NCBI GenBank assembly: GCA_018818785.1
Contig: JAHIRF010000008.1
Location: forward strand, 1 to 64,000
DNA: 64,000 nt
Source: Thermoplasmatota archaeon
GTDB taxonomy: Archaea; Thermoplasmatota; Thermoplasmata; UBA10834
Reading direction: 5' to 3'
Shown: positions 25,778 to 35,149 of the stretch, in pieces
How positions within the stretch are numbered: position 1 is the stretch's first letter
How the letters are laid out: every line of letters begins with the position of its first letter
The notes under the pieces: model-generated
What the model was told of the DNA's origin: nothing
Databases searched by the model: none
The model's input: only the letters and a program-made list of their open reading frames with translations
Made by a program: the position numbers and the translations under genes

Positions 25778-26620
25778 TCACTTTGTGAGTGTGGATACAA
25801 CATCGACATCATAAATCATTGCTACGAGGTTGTCCTTCGAATCCCTCACTGGGAGCTGTCCGAAATCGCTTTTTCTCATCACTCGAGCCGCATCTCCAAC
25901 GAGAGTCTTCCTGAATACGGTGATCGGGTTCTTAATCATGATATCCTTGACGGTCAATTTCGGAAGGTCCACTTTGGAGACTTCATACCAGAGCTTCATG
26001 ACGTTTCGCAAACCTTCCCAAGTCCAGTTCTCGTCGCCGTCGCTTATCCCGAGGTCACTCATCGCGACCGACCGGTCTACGATCGTCTGATTGAAGATAT
26101 CTCTGTCCGTCACGATGCCCACGAGCTTGGCGTCGTCATCAAGCACAGGCAGAGCGTAGACCTTCGCGGTCTTGAACGTGGCGAGTGCGACCGTTAGCGG
26201 AGCACCGTGATATATGGGGATGCAGGGGGATCGGACGATATCCTCCACGGACAGCTCTGGATTCATCTTCTCGACCACGATCAGAAGGTCCGTAGGTGTT
26301 ATGATCCCTACGAGCTTGCATTTCTCCACAACCGGCAGGTGACCTAGATCCATCTCGACCAATATTCGAGCAGCGTCCTTGACGCTGGCGTTCGGGCTGA
26401 TCGAAGGATAGTCCCTTCTCATGACGAGTGCGAGCTGCTCCTCCTCTGGTTTGAAGAAGATATCCTGACGAGTCACAAAACCCGCAAGGGTCCCGTCATC
26501 TGTCTTCACGACGGGCATGCCAGTGATGTTGTGACTGACCAGTTGCTTCAGCACCTCGGAGCGAGTTCCTGGCAATTCGGCGACTATCGGATTCTCAGTC
26601 ATTATCTCTTTTACTTTCAT
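25778..26620 (-). CDS. Tandem CBS-domain protein (four CBS motifs)
   Basis: The product is about 280 residues made of four CBS domains in two Bateman pairs; KVKEIMTENPIVAE, VPDASVKD-like (here PNASVKDAARILVE), LVGIITPTDLLIV and LVGIVTDRDIFNQ are visible. Such proteins bind adenine nucleotides and act as energy or ligand sensors. The chosen start is the ATG at 26620, eight bases after the stress-protein stop; a longer frame reaches 26671 but would overlap that gene. It lies between usp and glyS in one tight minus-strand run. Confidence 0.9.
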   Translation of the reverse strand: MKVKEIMTENPIVAELPGTRSEVLKQLVSHNITGMPVVKTDDGTLAGFVTRQDIFFKPEEEQLALVMRRDYPSISPNASVKDAARILVEMDLGHLPVVEKCKLVGIITPTDLLIVVEKMNPELSVEDIVRSPCIPIYHGAPLTVALATFKTAKVYALPVLDDDAKLVGIVTDRDIFNQTIVDRSVAMSDLGISDGDENWTWEGLRNVMKLWYEVSKVDLPKLTVKDIMIKNPITVFRKTLVGDAARVMRKSDFGQLPVRDSKDNLVAMIYDVDVVSTLTK

Positions 26621-26627
26621 CAGGTCG

Positions 26628-27065
26628 TCACCTCTTCTTGCTCCTAACAACCAGAACGGGGCACGGAGCATAGCGAGTAACTCGCTCGGCCACGCTTCCC
26701 ATGAAAAGCTTGGCTATTGCGGAGCGCCCCAGCGTGCCAAGAACGACGAGATCGAAATCGGAAGACGTCTCGATGATCTTTCGCGTAGGTGAACCTTCTA
26801 GAACCATGGGTGTGACCTTCACGCCCATTGACTCTCCGTCCTCACGAACCTCCTCCACAGCTCTCTTGCCCTCTTTCTCGAGCAGTGAGAAGACGCTTAC
26901 AATGGACGAATCCATCGGGTAGCTGACAAATGATGTCTGGTCGATGACATACAGAGCAGTGACCTCTGCATCCAGCCGCTTGGCAAGCCAGAGGCCGTAT
27001 GTGACAGCCTCTCGAGTGTATTCGGATCCGTCTGTGGCTATGAGTATCCTCTTGATATCATCCAA
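26628..27065 (-). CDS. Universal stress protein, UspA family
   Basis: The 145-residue protein begins with the family strand KRILIATDGSEYTREAV and ends with the ATP-binding loop LGTLGRSAIAKLFMGSVAERV (G-x2-G-x9-G-S), followed by CPVLVVRSKKR. It is a single-domain, ATP-binding type Usp, often found with CBS proteins. It starts one base after the amidohydrolase stop, and the CBS gene starts seven bases after its own stop. Confidence 0.95.
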   Translation of the reverse strand: MDDIKRILIATDGSEYTREAVTYGLWLAKRLDAEVTALYVIDQTSFVSYPMDSSIVSVFSLLEKEGKRAVEEVREDGESMGVKVTPMVLEGSPTRKIIETSSDFDLVVLGTLGRSAIAKLFMGSVAERVTRYAPCPVLVVRSKKR

Positions 27066-27066
27066 C

Positions 27067-28140
27067 TTACGGCCTCCGTAACCTTCCTCCCAGAGAGATA
27101 GCAGATATGGTCGCAGATCCCGCAGCAGTGGCCACCTCTGTCAAAGGCTCATCGCCCGTGACATCGATGACCGCGAGGTCATCATCATAACTGATTTCTG
27201 TAGTGATGCTCTCCGCATTTAATACTTTGCGCCCGGAATACGTCGCCAGACGTATCGCAAGTTCAGGAGATATGCCACCTCTTCGCCTGCTCAACCGATA
27301 GGCAGCCTGCAACTCAAACAGCATGTCCGGAGGAGCGATCATGGCATTGTCTGTCCCCAATGCGACCTCCACCCCGTGACGTAGTAAGATGGGGATGCGG
27401 GGATCCATATCAAAGAATTCATTGGACCTCGGACAGACCACTATGGGAACCCTTGCCTCAGAACATCTCACGAGATCAGATTCGAGAGCAGAGGTCATAT
27501 GGATGAGGAATCTTGGTTTCAGGTCCAGCACTCTGTCGATGTCATCACGTACGGTCTCGCTGGAGTGTAACGCGAATATCTTACCGGATGCCCTTGCGAG
27601 TCTGGAAGCACGCTCAAGGAGGTCGTATGGGATATCCCTTATCGAACTCATTCCAAATCCATCGCATCGTGACAGCATCTCCCTCAGTTCAACATCCCCG
27701 GCATCGATGTTCAATGGGCGGCTCAGTATGATCGGGTTGAGCAACGAACCAGTCATGGCCTCTAGGATCATGCCTACCCCCTCGACCCCTTCTTCCCGGA
27801 AATCCGCGAAAACAGATGATCCGGTGGAAAGCATCAATCTGGCGGATTCGCGCATTGCACGGACCTTGATGTCACGGTCAGCTTCTCTCAATCTGCGGTG
27901 TTTATAACCATCAGGAGGGCCGACGATTTCCTCCACTGTCCCTTTCGGGGAAGGGTATGCGAAAGCATCACCCAAGTGGGTATGTGCATTGACGAAACAT
28001 GGAACGATCAACGACTTCGTCGATTCCAGCGGAGCTCTGCCCATACGAACATCGACTACCTCATCCCCAGCCAGGACGAGACATCCTTCCTCGAGACCCT
28101 CATTCGTGAGAATCCACCTTCCGATGAAATCTGCCGTCAT
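27067..28140 (-). CDS. Amidohydrolase-family metal-dependent hydrolase
   Basis: The protein has the metal-binding motif FVNAHTHLGD, the middle His residues in ALHSSE and IHMTSA, and the Asp in GTDNAM. This is the chlorohydrolase/cytosine-deaminase branch of the amidohydrolases, with substrates usually cyclic amidines or guanidine-like compounds; the substrate here is not deducible. The ATG at 28140 gives 357 residues and the family N-terminus (DFIGRWILTNEGL); an upstream in-frame start exists at 28212. It is the first gene of a minus-strand run of five. Confidence 0.88.
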   Translation of the reverse strand: MTADFIGRWILTNEGLEEGCLVLAGDEVVDVRMGRAPLESTKSLIVPCFVNAHTHLGDAFAYPSPKGTVEEIVGPPDGYKHRRLREADRDIKVRAMRESARLMLSTGSSVFADFREEGVEGVGMILEAMTGSLLNPIILSRPLNIDAGDVELREMLSRCDGFGMSSIRDIPYDLLERASRLARASGKIFALHSSETVRDDIDRVLDLKPRFLIHMTSALESDLVRCSEARVPIVVCPRSNEFFDMDPRIPILLRHGVEVALGTDNAMIAPPDMLFELQAAYRLSRRRGGISPELAIRLATYSGRKVLNAESITTEISYDDDLAVIDVTGDEPLTEVATAAGSATISAISLGGRLRRP

Positions 28141-28231
28141 ATTCCATATGAGCGAAGGGTCATTCCAGACAAATACTTTGTCGAGAAGAACTAACCACTT
28201 CCGCCTTCTCATTGATGACGACTTGCCAGAA

Positions 28232-28260
28232 TTAGATTTCAGAGATGAATAAAAATCTAA
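28232..28260. repeat. Short inverted repeat before the ferredoxin gene
   Basis: TTAGATTT and AAATCTAA form a perfect 8-base inverted repeat separated by 13 bases, between the amidohydrolase and ferredoxin genes. It could be an operator for either divergent promoter or a weak terminator-like stem. Only the sequence symmetry supports it. Confidence 0.4.
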
Positions 28261-28284
28261 CCGTATAAGATTCGCTCAAGAAAG

Positions 28285-28293
28285 TTTATATGG
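28285..28293 (+). promoter_or_regulatory. Ferredoxin gene promoter (TATA element)
   Basis: AAAGTTTATATGG is a strong archaeal TATA element. It lies about 45 bases upstream of the ATG, leaving a short leader that holds GGAGGT (28321-28326) seven bases before the start. Confidence 0.65.
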
Positions 28294-28333
28294 CGGCAGA
28301 TAATGCCGAAAAATACCAACGGAGGTTAGTCAG

Positions 28334-28507
28334 ATGCCAGCTAAAATCACAAAGGACGAATGCGTTGCATGTGGCGCTTGCGTAGATATTTGCCCAGAGG
28401 GAGCGATCACTTGTGAAGATGTCGCAGTCGTGGACGAGAAGAAGTGCCTTGACTGTGGCGCTTGCGTGGACGAATGCCCGAACAACGCAATCAAGATGGA
28501 GGACTAG
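28334..28507 (+). CDS. 2[4Fe-4S] ferredoxin
   Basis: This 57-residue protein has two cluster motifs, CVACGACVDIC followed by P, and CLDCGACVDEC followed by P, spaced as in clostridial-type ferredoxins. It carries electrons at low potential in the cytoplasm. The start has a strong GGAGGT site and a clear TATA promoter. Given its size and motif fit, the assignment is secure; likely partners are the Fe-S oxidoreductases in the window, for example the AKR-ferredoxin fusion (9744) or the LUD/CCG protein (30077). Confidence 0.96.
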   Translation: MPAKITKDECVACGACVDICPEGAITCEDVAVVDEKKCLDCGACVDECPNNAIKMED

Positions 28508-28657
28508 GCGGGTCCTTAAAACCTCTTTCTTGAATACTTTCTATTCACAAGGGTTCTACTCTCATATCCGACACGCTCACGTATCATCTTCTCACGACGA
28601 ATAAGCCATGTGTCAATCTTGATATAATATGGAAATCCTTCGAGACATGGTGCGTTA

Positions 28658-29428
28658 TTGGACGATTGGGTCTTGTTCGCGATAGCCATAGTTCTTGTCG
28701 CATTCGTGCCATCCCTGCTGTACTTGGTATGGGTCAGGAACACTGAGAAGTACTCACGCGAACCGTGGGGCGCAGTCGTCAAAGTGTTCTTCTATGGATC
28801 CTTGATCTCCGTGATAATCGCGATCGCATTGGAGATAGTCCTTGCATCATTCTTCAACAGGAACCTTGAAAGACTATACGAGTTCGTTGGAGAGAATCCG
28901 AGCATCCCCCTGCTCATCCTCGCATGTGTCATCGCACCTTTCGTCGAGGAAGCAGCGAAGGCTGTCGGCGTGTTCAGAGCCAGATCCCGCAGGATGTTGA
29001 CCGAACTCGAGAACGGGATCGTGTACGGAGCGGCTGCAGGGTTGGGGTTCGCAGCGACAGAGAACCTCCTTTACGAGTTCAGTGCCTACGCATCCGATGG
29101 AGCGGGGGCATGGATTGCTACAGCTATCGTAAGAAGCTTATCCTCGGCGCTTCTCCATGCCACTGCATCCGCGCTATTCGGCTTCGGAATAGCGAAGAGC
29201 GGAATCCTGAGGAAGTCCTGGCTACCATATTACCTTGGAGCGGTGGGACTGCACAGCGCCTTCAACTTCTCAGCCTCGTTCGGAGCGCTGTATGAGAGTT
29301 CGCTCGGAGACCTCGCATATTTGATTGGCCTGTCCGTGGCGTTCATCATTGCCATCATGGGGTTCAGCATGCTCAGAGGTAAGATACGATCCCTGAACAT
29401 GAGACATCGCAGAAGACGAATGAAGTAG
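28658..29428 (+). CDS. PrsW-family intramembrane metalloprotease
   Basis: The 256-residue membrane protein has the PrsW signatures: IAPFVEEAAKAVG (Glu-Glu-x-x-Lys, about residue 96) in one helix, GLGFAATENLLYE in the next, and two His-containing helices (LLHATASALFGF, LHSAFNF). Members are CAAX-protease relatives that cleave membrane substrates; in Bacillus PrsW acts on an anti-sigma factor, a role with no counterpart here. The start is TTG at 28658, with GGTG five bases upstream and a TATA-like GATATAATATGG further up. Confidence 0.88.
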   Translation: MDDWVLFAIAIVLVAFVPSLLYLVWVRNTEKYSREPWGAVVKVFFYGSLISVIIAIALEIVLASFFNRNLERLYEFVGENPSIPLLILACVIAPFVEEAAKAVGVFRARSRRMLTELENGIVYGAAAGLGFAATENLLYEFSAYASDGAGAWIATAIVRSLSSALLHATASALFGFGIAKSGILRKSWLPYYLGAVGLHSAFNFSASFGALYESSLGDLAYLIGLSVAFIIAIMGFSMLRGKIRSLNMRHRRRRMK

Positions 29429-29431
29429 TCA

Positions 29432-30061
29432 ATGCGCAAAATCATAGTCACTCGCGGGCAAGAAGGACTATTAGTCGAGAAGCCGTTTCCTCAACCGTTG
29501 AGGATCAGGGCGTTCATCTCAGTCGATATCGAACCGACGCAGGACCTGGTAGGGCTTCTGGGTGAGCTTCGTCGTTCGAGAGCGGACTTAAAGATCGTGA
29601 GGCCGGAGTTACTCCATCTCACGTTGAAATTCCTGGGAGACACTGAGGAGGATCTCGTCGGCGAGATATGTTCGCGAATGGGCAGGGTATCCGAAGAGAC
29701 CACGCCATTCTCCATCAGATTGACGGGTTTGGGAGCTTTTCCATCAGTGTCGAACATAAGGGTGGTCTGGATAGGCGTGCACGACGGCCAACTGCTCACG
29801 GTCATCGCTGAGCATTTGGACATCGCTCTCGGGGGAATCGGATTCGAACGAGACCGAAAGGGGTTCAAGCCGCACCTCACGATTGCCAGAACGAGGAGTT
29901 CTGGAGACATTGGCCGACTTCAGAACATGATCAGGGAGAAGGCTGCCACCCAATATGGCAGCTACAGAATAGACCGCATACGCCTGAAGAAGAGCGTCCT
30001 CGGTCCTGACGGACCGACCTATCACACGATTGGAGAATTCGCCTTGGGTGTACACGGATGA
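29432..30061 (+). CDS. thpR: RNA 2',3'-cyclic phosphodiesterase
   Basis: The 209-residue protein has the two HxT/S-type motifs of the 2H phosphoesterases: LLHLTLKFLG and FKPHLTIAR, with RIRAFISVDIEP as the family start. It hydrolyses 2',3'-cyclic phosphate ends and, in related LigT enzymes, can join tRNA halves in vitro. The frame begins at 29432, directly after the PrsW stop, but the family N-terminus begins at the TTG at 29498; either may be the real start. Confidence 0.9.
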   Translation: MRKIIVTRGQEGLLVEKPFPQPLRIRAFISVDIEPTQDLVGLLGELRRSRADLKIVRPELLHLTLKFLGDTEEDLVGEICSRMGRVSEETTPFSIRLTGLGAFPSVSNIRVVWIGVHDGQLLTVIAEHLDIALGGIGFERDRKGFKPHLTIARTRSSGDIGRLQNMIREKAATQYGSYRIDRIRLKKSVLGPDGPTYHTIGEFALGVHG

Positions 30062-30076
30062 TGCAGATATGTCCAA

Positions 30077-32083
30077 TCATTCCTTGCGCATTAGCGCTTC
30101 GTGGACAACGTCCACCAGGTCTTTCACTTGGACCTTGGCCCTGGACTTCTGACATTCCCGTAGACCCTGCACGCACCACGGGCATGAAGTCACGATCAGC
30201 TTAGCACCTACAGATTTTGCCATATCGATCCGATCGGAACCGATTGCTTCGGAGAGCGATGGGAATCCGCTCTTGACGCCTCCGCCGGAACCACAGCAAG
30301 AACTGTTCCTGCGAGACCGATCCATCTCGACGATCGGTGCATCCAGGACTTGTGACAGCACATGACGGGGTTCTTCGTAGATGCCCTGTATTCTTCCAAG
30401 GTCGCATGGATCGTGATAGGTCACCTTGCATTCCAAGCGCACGGGGGAGAGCGATTCATGCGACAGCTTGCCATCTAGGAATTGAGAGATGTGACTGACC
30501 TGGATCCCGTATTCTTCTATCAAGTCAGGATAATGATTCAGAGCAGATGAGCATCCAGGACACGACGTGACCACGATCTTTGCCCCAGCATCATGGAAAT
30601 CTCGGAAGCAGGCCTCCGCCTTGTCCCGCGCGACGGAGAACGCACCCAGTTTCCTGACTGTTGATCCGCAGCATTTCTCCTTGGAGCCTATATACGCAGG
30701 TTCCATCCCGAGGACCCTCAGTATCTCAACCATCTTCTGCGCAGTCTCAGGGAAGAGAAGGGATGTTGAGCAACCTGCGAAGAACAGGACCTCGCCTTTA
30801 GGCTTCAGCCCCAGACCCTTCGACCACTTGGACTTCTGCGCCCGTGGGACCTTCCACGGATTATCGTAATTCCTGAGGCTTGCAAGGACCTCCTTGTGCT
30901 CGGATATGTCAACCTTTTTCGAGTCTGTCGCAGTGCATCTGAGATTCGCCATCCCTTTTTTAGTATCAATCCTCGAAGGGCATACCTCGGTGCATGCGCC
31001 GCACGAAGTGCATAGGAATAGACCGTCCTCAAGAGAGTCTTCAAGCTTCCCCGTCGAGCCTAGGAGATAGACTCCCTGACCACCCATATGACCCGAACTC
31101 CCGAAGCTCGGGCCCATCACATTGTATACGGGACAGTGCAGAAGGCACATGCCGCATCCTATGCAATACTGTGGCTCCTTATCGACAGCAGACAGCCGCC
31201 CATCATCGACCAGCACCACGACGACGTCCTTAGGTCCGTGCATCCCGCGATACAGCTTCTTCTCGATATCGGCAGTGTAACTGGGGCCAGTGATGACGTT
31301 GATGTACGAACTGACTATCTTCCCGGTCGACAGATAAGTCTGCAATCTGACCGAGTTCATAGCATCCTCAAGAGTGGGTACTATCTTTTCAGGCGTGGTG
31401 ACGATGATATGCTTGTCAGGGAGCATCGCGCACCTTGTCGCATTGCCCTCGTTATGGACGATCACCACAGCTCCCTCGGCTGCGGTGATGGCATTAGCAC
31501 CTGTTATCCCCACCATAGCCTTCGATAGATACTCCGCGATCTCGTCGCGCATGACTGATGTGAGCGCCATAGGATCGTCGGATATCTCCCGACCGAAATG
31601 CTCTGAGAAGAGTTGCGCGATCTCAGACCGAGTCATGTGACAGGCAGGTCCAGTGGGATGGGCAGCCATGCAACCGGCCAATTGGACGATTCTGTCTCCA
31701 AGATCTGTCTCGATCACTTCGACCCCCGATTTCGCAAGGTGTTCGGCGAGGTGAAGCTCCTTCGTGACATTCGACTTCGATTTGACAACCAGTTCATAAC
31801 CATGCAGCTCGTGTTGGATGGCGCTCAGAGCAGCCTCGGCAGTCTTGACCATTAGAACCCTGAATCCGTTCTCCCTGAGAGCGGAAATCGCTTCGATGAG
31901 CATCTCCTGATTGCCCACGGAACCCTCTTTCATGACGCGTAATCGGTCCTTGCGGGCCTCGAGGTCCGGTATCTTCGCCTTGTTCTTGCACTGCCGCTCC
32001 TCGATGGTCCTGAAAGAATGCCTCATACCATCAAGAGACGACTTGTCACGAACAGCCTGATCGACCCGCTCCTTGAGCCCCAT
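30077..32083 (-). CDS. LUD-domain and Fe-S/CCG-domain fusion, LutB-LutA-like
   Basis: The 668-residue protein joins two proteins that are usually separate. The N-terminal 300 residues form a LUD (LutB/LldF-type) domain. Two ferredoxin motifs follow, CIGCGMCLLHCP (about residue 307) and CTSCGACTEVCP (about residue 358). The C-terminal 260 residues carry two CCG-type cluster sites (KEKCCGSTVRKLG with TSCPGC, and NSSCCGSGGGVK with TSCPWC), as in LutA, GlpC and HdrD/HdrB. It should oxidise a hydroxy acid such as lactate or glycolate, or pass electrons like heterodisulfide reductase. No flavin dehydrogenase partner is adjacent. Confidence 0.88.
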   Translation of the reverse strand: MGLKERVDQAVRDKSSLDGMRHSFRTIEERQCKNKAKIPDLEARKDRLRVMKEGSVGNQEMLIEAISALRENGFRVLMVKTAEAALSAIQHELHGYELVVKSKSNVTKELHLAEHLAKSGVEVIETDLGDRIVQLAGCMAAHPTGPACHMTRSEIAQLFSEHFGREISDDPMALTSVMRDEIAEYLSKAMVGITGANAITAAEGAVVIVHNEGNATRCAMLPDKHIIVTTPEKIVPTLEDAMNSVRLQTYLSTGKIVSSYINVITGPSYTADIEKKLYRGMHGPKDVVVVLVDDGRLSAVDKEPQYCIGCGMCLLHCPVYNVMGPSFGSSGHMGGQGVYLLGSTGKLEDSLEDGLFLCTSCGACTEVCPSRIDTKKGMANLRCTATDSKKVDISEHKEVLASLRNYDNPWKVPRAQKSKWSKGLGLKPKGEVLFFAGCSTSLLFPETAQKMVEILRVLGMEPAYIGSKEKCCGSTVRKLGAFSVARDKAEACFRDFHDAGAKIVVTSCPGCSSALNHYPDLIEEYGIQVSHISQFLDGKLSHESLSPVRLECKVTYHDPCDLGRIQGIYEEPRHVLSQVLDAPIVEMDRSRRNSSCCGSGGGVKSGFPSLSEAIGSDRIDMAKSVGAKLIVTSCPWCVQGLRECQKSRAKVQVKDLVDVVHEALMRKE

Positions 32084-32123
32084 AGATCACACGACTCACG
32101 CAATTCAATTGTATCGACCGAGC

Positions 32124-32498
32124 TCAAACCTGGAGATGTTTAAGCTGATCCCATTCGACTGTGTGAGGCACTCCCGCCTTCTTCAAAAATCTGCTGAGCT
32201 TCTCGGTTATCCTGATGATCTCAGTGGTCTTCGAATCCGACCGGATATAGAACTCCTTCTTGGTGGAGGTGTTGGGAAACACCATCCTGATCCTCCCTCT
32301 TCGGTTGAACCCCTCGGGTTTCCGATTCTTCTCGATGTCCATCATATTGATTCGGAGGAACATCTGGACGATCTCATCGTCGTCGGGGACCTGATCTGTC
32401 TCCTCAAGAAAGGTCTTGAGAAGATCCTCGAAACAGTCTTTCAGGGATTTCCACCTGAACTTCTCTTTGAACACGATGTGGCCGGACTCAGCCTTCAT
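32124..32498 (-). CDS. Conserved-looking hypothetical protein
   Basis: The 124-residue product is soluble, charged and rich in Lys/Glu/Asp, with no signal peptide. The stretch GFNRRGRIRMVFPNTSTKKEFYIRS suggests a basic beta region, possibly nucleic-acid binding, and the C-terminal part is helical. I do not recognise the family. A TATA-like TTATATATGC on the minus strand (32522-32532) lies about 27 bases before the ATG, fitting a leaderless transcript divergent from thiDN. Confidence 0.6.
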   Translation of the reverse strand: MKAESGHIVFKEKFRWKSLKDCFEDLLKTFLEETDQVPDDDEIVQMFLRINMMDIEKNRKPEGFNRRGRIRMVFPNTSTKKEFYIRSDSKTTEIIRITEKLSRFLKKAGVPHTVEWDQLKHLQV

Positions 32499-32521
32499 AC
32501 AAACCGTTCTTATTGGCTACC

Positions 32522-32532
32522 GCATATATAAC
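32522..32532. promoter_or_regulatory. TATA element in the thiDN/hypothetical divergent region
   Basis: GCATATATAACC reads as a TATA element on the minus strand for the hypothetical gene ending at 32124. For thiDN a separate AGATTTATCAATAGG (about 32571-32585) sits about 26 bases before its ATG. The two genes share this intergenic region of about 100 bases. Confidence 0.55.
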
Positions 32533-32601
32533 CGTAGTGTAGCGTCCAGGGAGCAGGTTCCGGACACAAGAGATTTATCAATAGGAATCCATGGAGCCTC
32601 G

Positions 32602-33918
32602 ATGGCGAACGCTCTGACTATTGCTGGCTCCGATTCAGTCGGAGGGGCAGGCCTGCAGGCCGATCTTAAGGCGTTCGAGGCCCTGGGAATCCACGGATGT
32701 ACCGTCGTGACCTGCGTGACCTCCCAGAACACCAAGAGTGTATCCTCCATATTCCCCATACCTCAGCAGGAGGTGGCCCGCCAGATCAAATCGGTCCTTG
32801 AGGATGTGAAGCTGGATGCTGTGAAGACAGGGATGCTTTTCAGCGGCGAAACAGTCAAGACCGTGGCTACCCTCCTCAAAGGCGTTCGAGCGCCCATCGT
32901 TGTCGACCCTGTGATGGTCGCAACAACGGGCAGCCCACTTCACGAATCGGGATTCCTGGAGATGCTCATCACCAAACTGATTCCCATGAGCACAATTGTG
33001 ACCCCAAACCTCCTCGAAGCCGAGAGAATGACTGGCATCAAGGTGAAGGACGAGAGGAGCGCGAAACGAGCGGCCGCAGAGATTCTGGAGTTCGGTCCAG
33101 ATGCGGTACTGTTGAAAGGAGGGCATCTCAAGACCAAGGAGGCGACGGATTTCCTTATGTGGGATGGAGAGATACTGAAGCTATCATCGCCGAGAATCGA
33201 CGCCGATGTCCATGGGACCGGTTGCACACTCGCCTCACTGATTGCAGGCAACCTCGCGCACGGATACGAGATAGAGGAGGCAGTGAGAATCTCAAAATCG
33301 ATGATATTCAAGGCAATACTGAGCAGAGAGACCGTCGGTACTGGCATACCTTGCGTGAACCCCCTTTCCATACTCAGGGCCGAGGCGCAGAAAGCGGCCG
33401 TGCTTGAGGATTTGGAGGTTGCTTCGAAAGCTCTCGAAGACATAATGGACTCGGACCTCATCCCGGAAGTCGGAACGAATATGGGATATGGGATGCTAGG
33501 GGCCTTGGAGCCCGGAGAGGTCGCAGCCTTCGATGGAAGGATCGTCAGATGCGGCACGAGGGCGAAGAAGGTCGGATGCGCGCGATTCGGTGCGTCCAAG
33601 CATGTAGCGAGGATCGTGCTCGCCACATCCTCACGGGACCCGGATATCCGATGCGCCATGAATGTCAAGTATTCGGATGCGAACGTCTCCGCCTGCAGAA
33701 AGGCCAAGTTATCGGTGGCTTCGTTCGAAAGGACAAAGGAGCCGAAAGGAGTGTCATCTATGACATGGGGCGTTCTCGATGCTATTGAGAGATATGGCCG
33801 GGTTCCAGATGTGATATATGATAAGGGTGGGATGGGCAAGGAGCCCATGATCAGATTGCTCGGCAGATCCCCAGAAGACCTGCTATTGAAACTCAAGAAG
33901 ATATCGGTCAATAGATAG
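32602..33918 (+). CDS. thiDN: ThiD-ThiN fusion (HMP kinase plus thiamine phosphate synthase)
   Basis: The 438-residue protein fuses two steps of thiamine synthesis. Residues 1-260 are hydroxymethylpyrimidine (phosphate) kinase: the start [21 protein letters not shown], the [11 protein letters not shown] region, and [16 protein letters not shown] are all ThiD marks. Residues about 265-438 are the archaeal ThiN domain ([13 protein letters not shown], then RCAMNVKY and [11 protein letters not shown]), which couples HMP-PP with the thiazole phosphate. The ATG at 32602 is chosen because a TATA-like element precedes it by about 26 bases; the frame opens further upstream. No thiamine riboswitch was recognised in the leader. 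Confidence 0.95.
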   Translation: MANALTIAGSDSVGGAGLQADLKAFEALGIHGCTVVTCVTSQNTKSVSSIFPIPQQEVARQIKSVLEDVKLDAVKTGMLFSGETVKTVATLLKGVRAPIVVDPVMVATTGSPLHESGFLEMLITKLIPMSTIVTPNLLEAERMTGIKVKDERSAKRAAAEILEFGPDAVLLKGGHLKTKEATDFLMWDGEILKLSSPRIDADVHGTGCTLASLIAGNLAHGYEIEEAVRISKSMIFKAILSRETVGTGIPCVNPLSILRAEAQKAAVLEDLEVASKALEDIMDSDLIPEVGTNMGYGMLGALEPGEVAAFDGRIVRCGTRAKKVGCARFGASKHVARIVLATSSRDPDIRCAMNVKYSDANVSACRKAKLSVASFERTKEPKGVSSMTWGVLDAIERYGRVPDVIYDKGGMGKEPMIRLLGRSPEDLLLKLKKISVNR

Positions 33919-33937
33919 ACGAGGTGATTCGCTGAAG

Positions 33938-35095
33938 GTGGCCATGTTCGCAGATTCGTTCTATCCGACCATCGACGGTGCCGTCATCTCCATGGAGACG
34001 CAGGCCAGAGGACTCGAGGCCAGGGGACATGAAGTGGTCATGTTCGCTCCGAACACTCCGAAGAGGCTGAAGATGGATCGACCGGTCCATTACTTCCCAT
34101 CGTTCGCATTTAGATCCTATACGGATTATCGCATCGTCTGGGCGGCTCCGCGGATGATGGAATGCGTCAGAAAGGAGAAAGTCGATGTGCTCCACTGCCA
34201 TGGCCTTGCATCGATGGCGATCCTGAGCCTCACCGTTGCCAGGGCGTTGAACATACCGCATGTGCTGACGTTCCATACGATGGCAAATGAGGCTGTGAAA
34301 TACTATTCGTTCGTTCCTTTGAGGGAAGATATGATGGTGCCAATGGTCTGGATATATCTCCGGAACCTCCTGAGACGTCCGGAGGTCGTCATAGCGCCTT
34401 CGGCCCCCATAAGAGACGAGTTGATCGAGAACCGAATCAAGATGAAGGCCTGCGAAGTGGTCCCTACAGGCATTGACATACAACGGTTCACGCCGAAGAA
34501 TCACGACCCGACATTCTTGGAGAGATGGGGGCTCGACGGAAACCGAGTCATCTTGCATGTTGGCAGGCTATCATTCGAGAAACGGTTGGACATAGTGCTG
34601 AATGCGATGGCAGACCTGAGAAAGGAGGAGCCCGACCTGCGACTGCTGGTTGTGGGGAAGGGTCCGGCATCGGATTATTACAGACGACTTGCCGAATCAC
34701 TCGGGATCAAGGACCGAGTGGTCTTCACAGGATTCCTGCCAGACGACGATCTTCCAAAGGCGTATGCGAGTTGCGACATGCTCGTCATAGCCTCAACCTT
34801 CGAGACACAGGGATTGGTGGTCCTCGAGGCGATGGCGTCGGGCACGCCAGTCGCAGGGATAAGGAGCAGGGCGATACCTGAGTTCGTTAAAGAAGGCAAG
34901 AACGGCTGCCTCTTCGACGAGACATCCTGCACTGATGCGATCAGGAGATGTCTGTCCAAAGCAAACTCCATGAAGATGGAAGCAGTGGCGACGGCAATGG
35001 GTTTCTCCATTGACACGTGCACCGCCAAGCTTGAGAAGACTTACGATCTGGCTGCGGAGATAATGAAGAACGATCTGGAGAACAGATGGTTCTGA
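33938..35095 (+). CDS. Glycosyltransferase family 4 (GT-B)
   Basis: The 385-residue GT-B enzyme starts with the N-terminal Rossmann pattern AMFADSFYPTIDGAV and has an ending with STFETQGLVVLEAMASG (E-x7-E type motif, about residues 285-302), the mark of retaining GT4 enzymes. The middle (EVVPTGIDIQRFTP, HVGRLSFEKRLDIVL) is likewise standard. Lipid glycosylation is suggested by the next gene, a PAP2 phosphatase 55 bases downstream. The sugar and acceptor are unknown. The start is either GTG at 33938 or CTG at 33932; GAGGTGAT lies upstream. Confidence 0.92.
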   Translation: MAMFADSFYPTIDGAVISMETQARGLEARGHEVVMFAPNTPKRLKMDRPVHYFPSFAFRSYTDYRIVWAAPRMMECVRKEKVDVLHCHGLASMAILSLTVARALNIPHVLTFHTMANEAVKYYSFVPLREDMMVPMVWIYLRNLLRRPEVVIAPSAPIRDELIENRIKMKACEVVPTGIDIQRFTPKNHDPTFLERWGLDGNRVILHVGRLSFEKRLDIVLNAMADLRKEEPDLRLLVVGKGPASDYYRRLAESLGIKDRVVFTGFLPDDDLPKAYASCDMLVIASTFETQGLVVLEAMASGTPVAGIRSRAIPEFVKEGKNGCLFDETSCTDAIRRCLSKANSMKMEAVATAMGFSIDTCTAKLEKTYDLAAEIMKNDLENRWF

Positions 35096-35149
35096 GATAG
35101 ATTGCAGCGCCATTCTCTGGGAACCTTTTTCTATGCCAGTTCAGATGTG

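Noticed and set aside
30201-30431. Minus-strand frame inside the LUD/CCG gene
   Set aside because: It is a shadow in another frame of a well-supported gene.
32602-33918. Thiamine (TPP) riboswitch before thiDN
   Set aside because: The space before the ATG is about 30 bases from the TATA-like element, too short for an aptamer.
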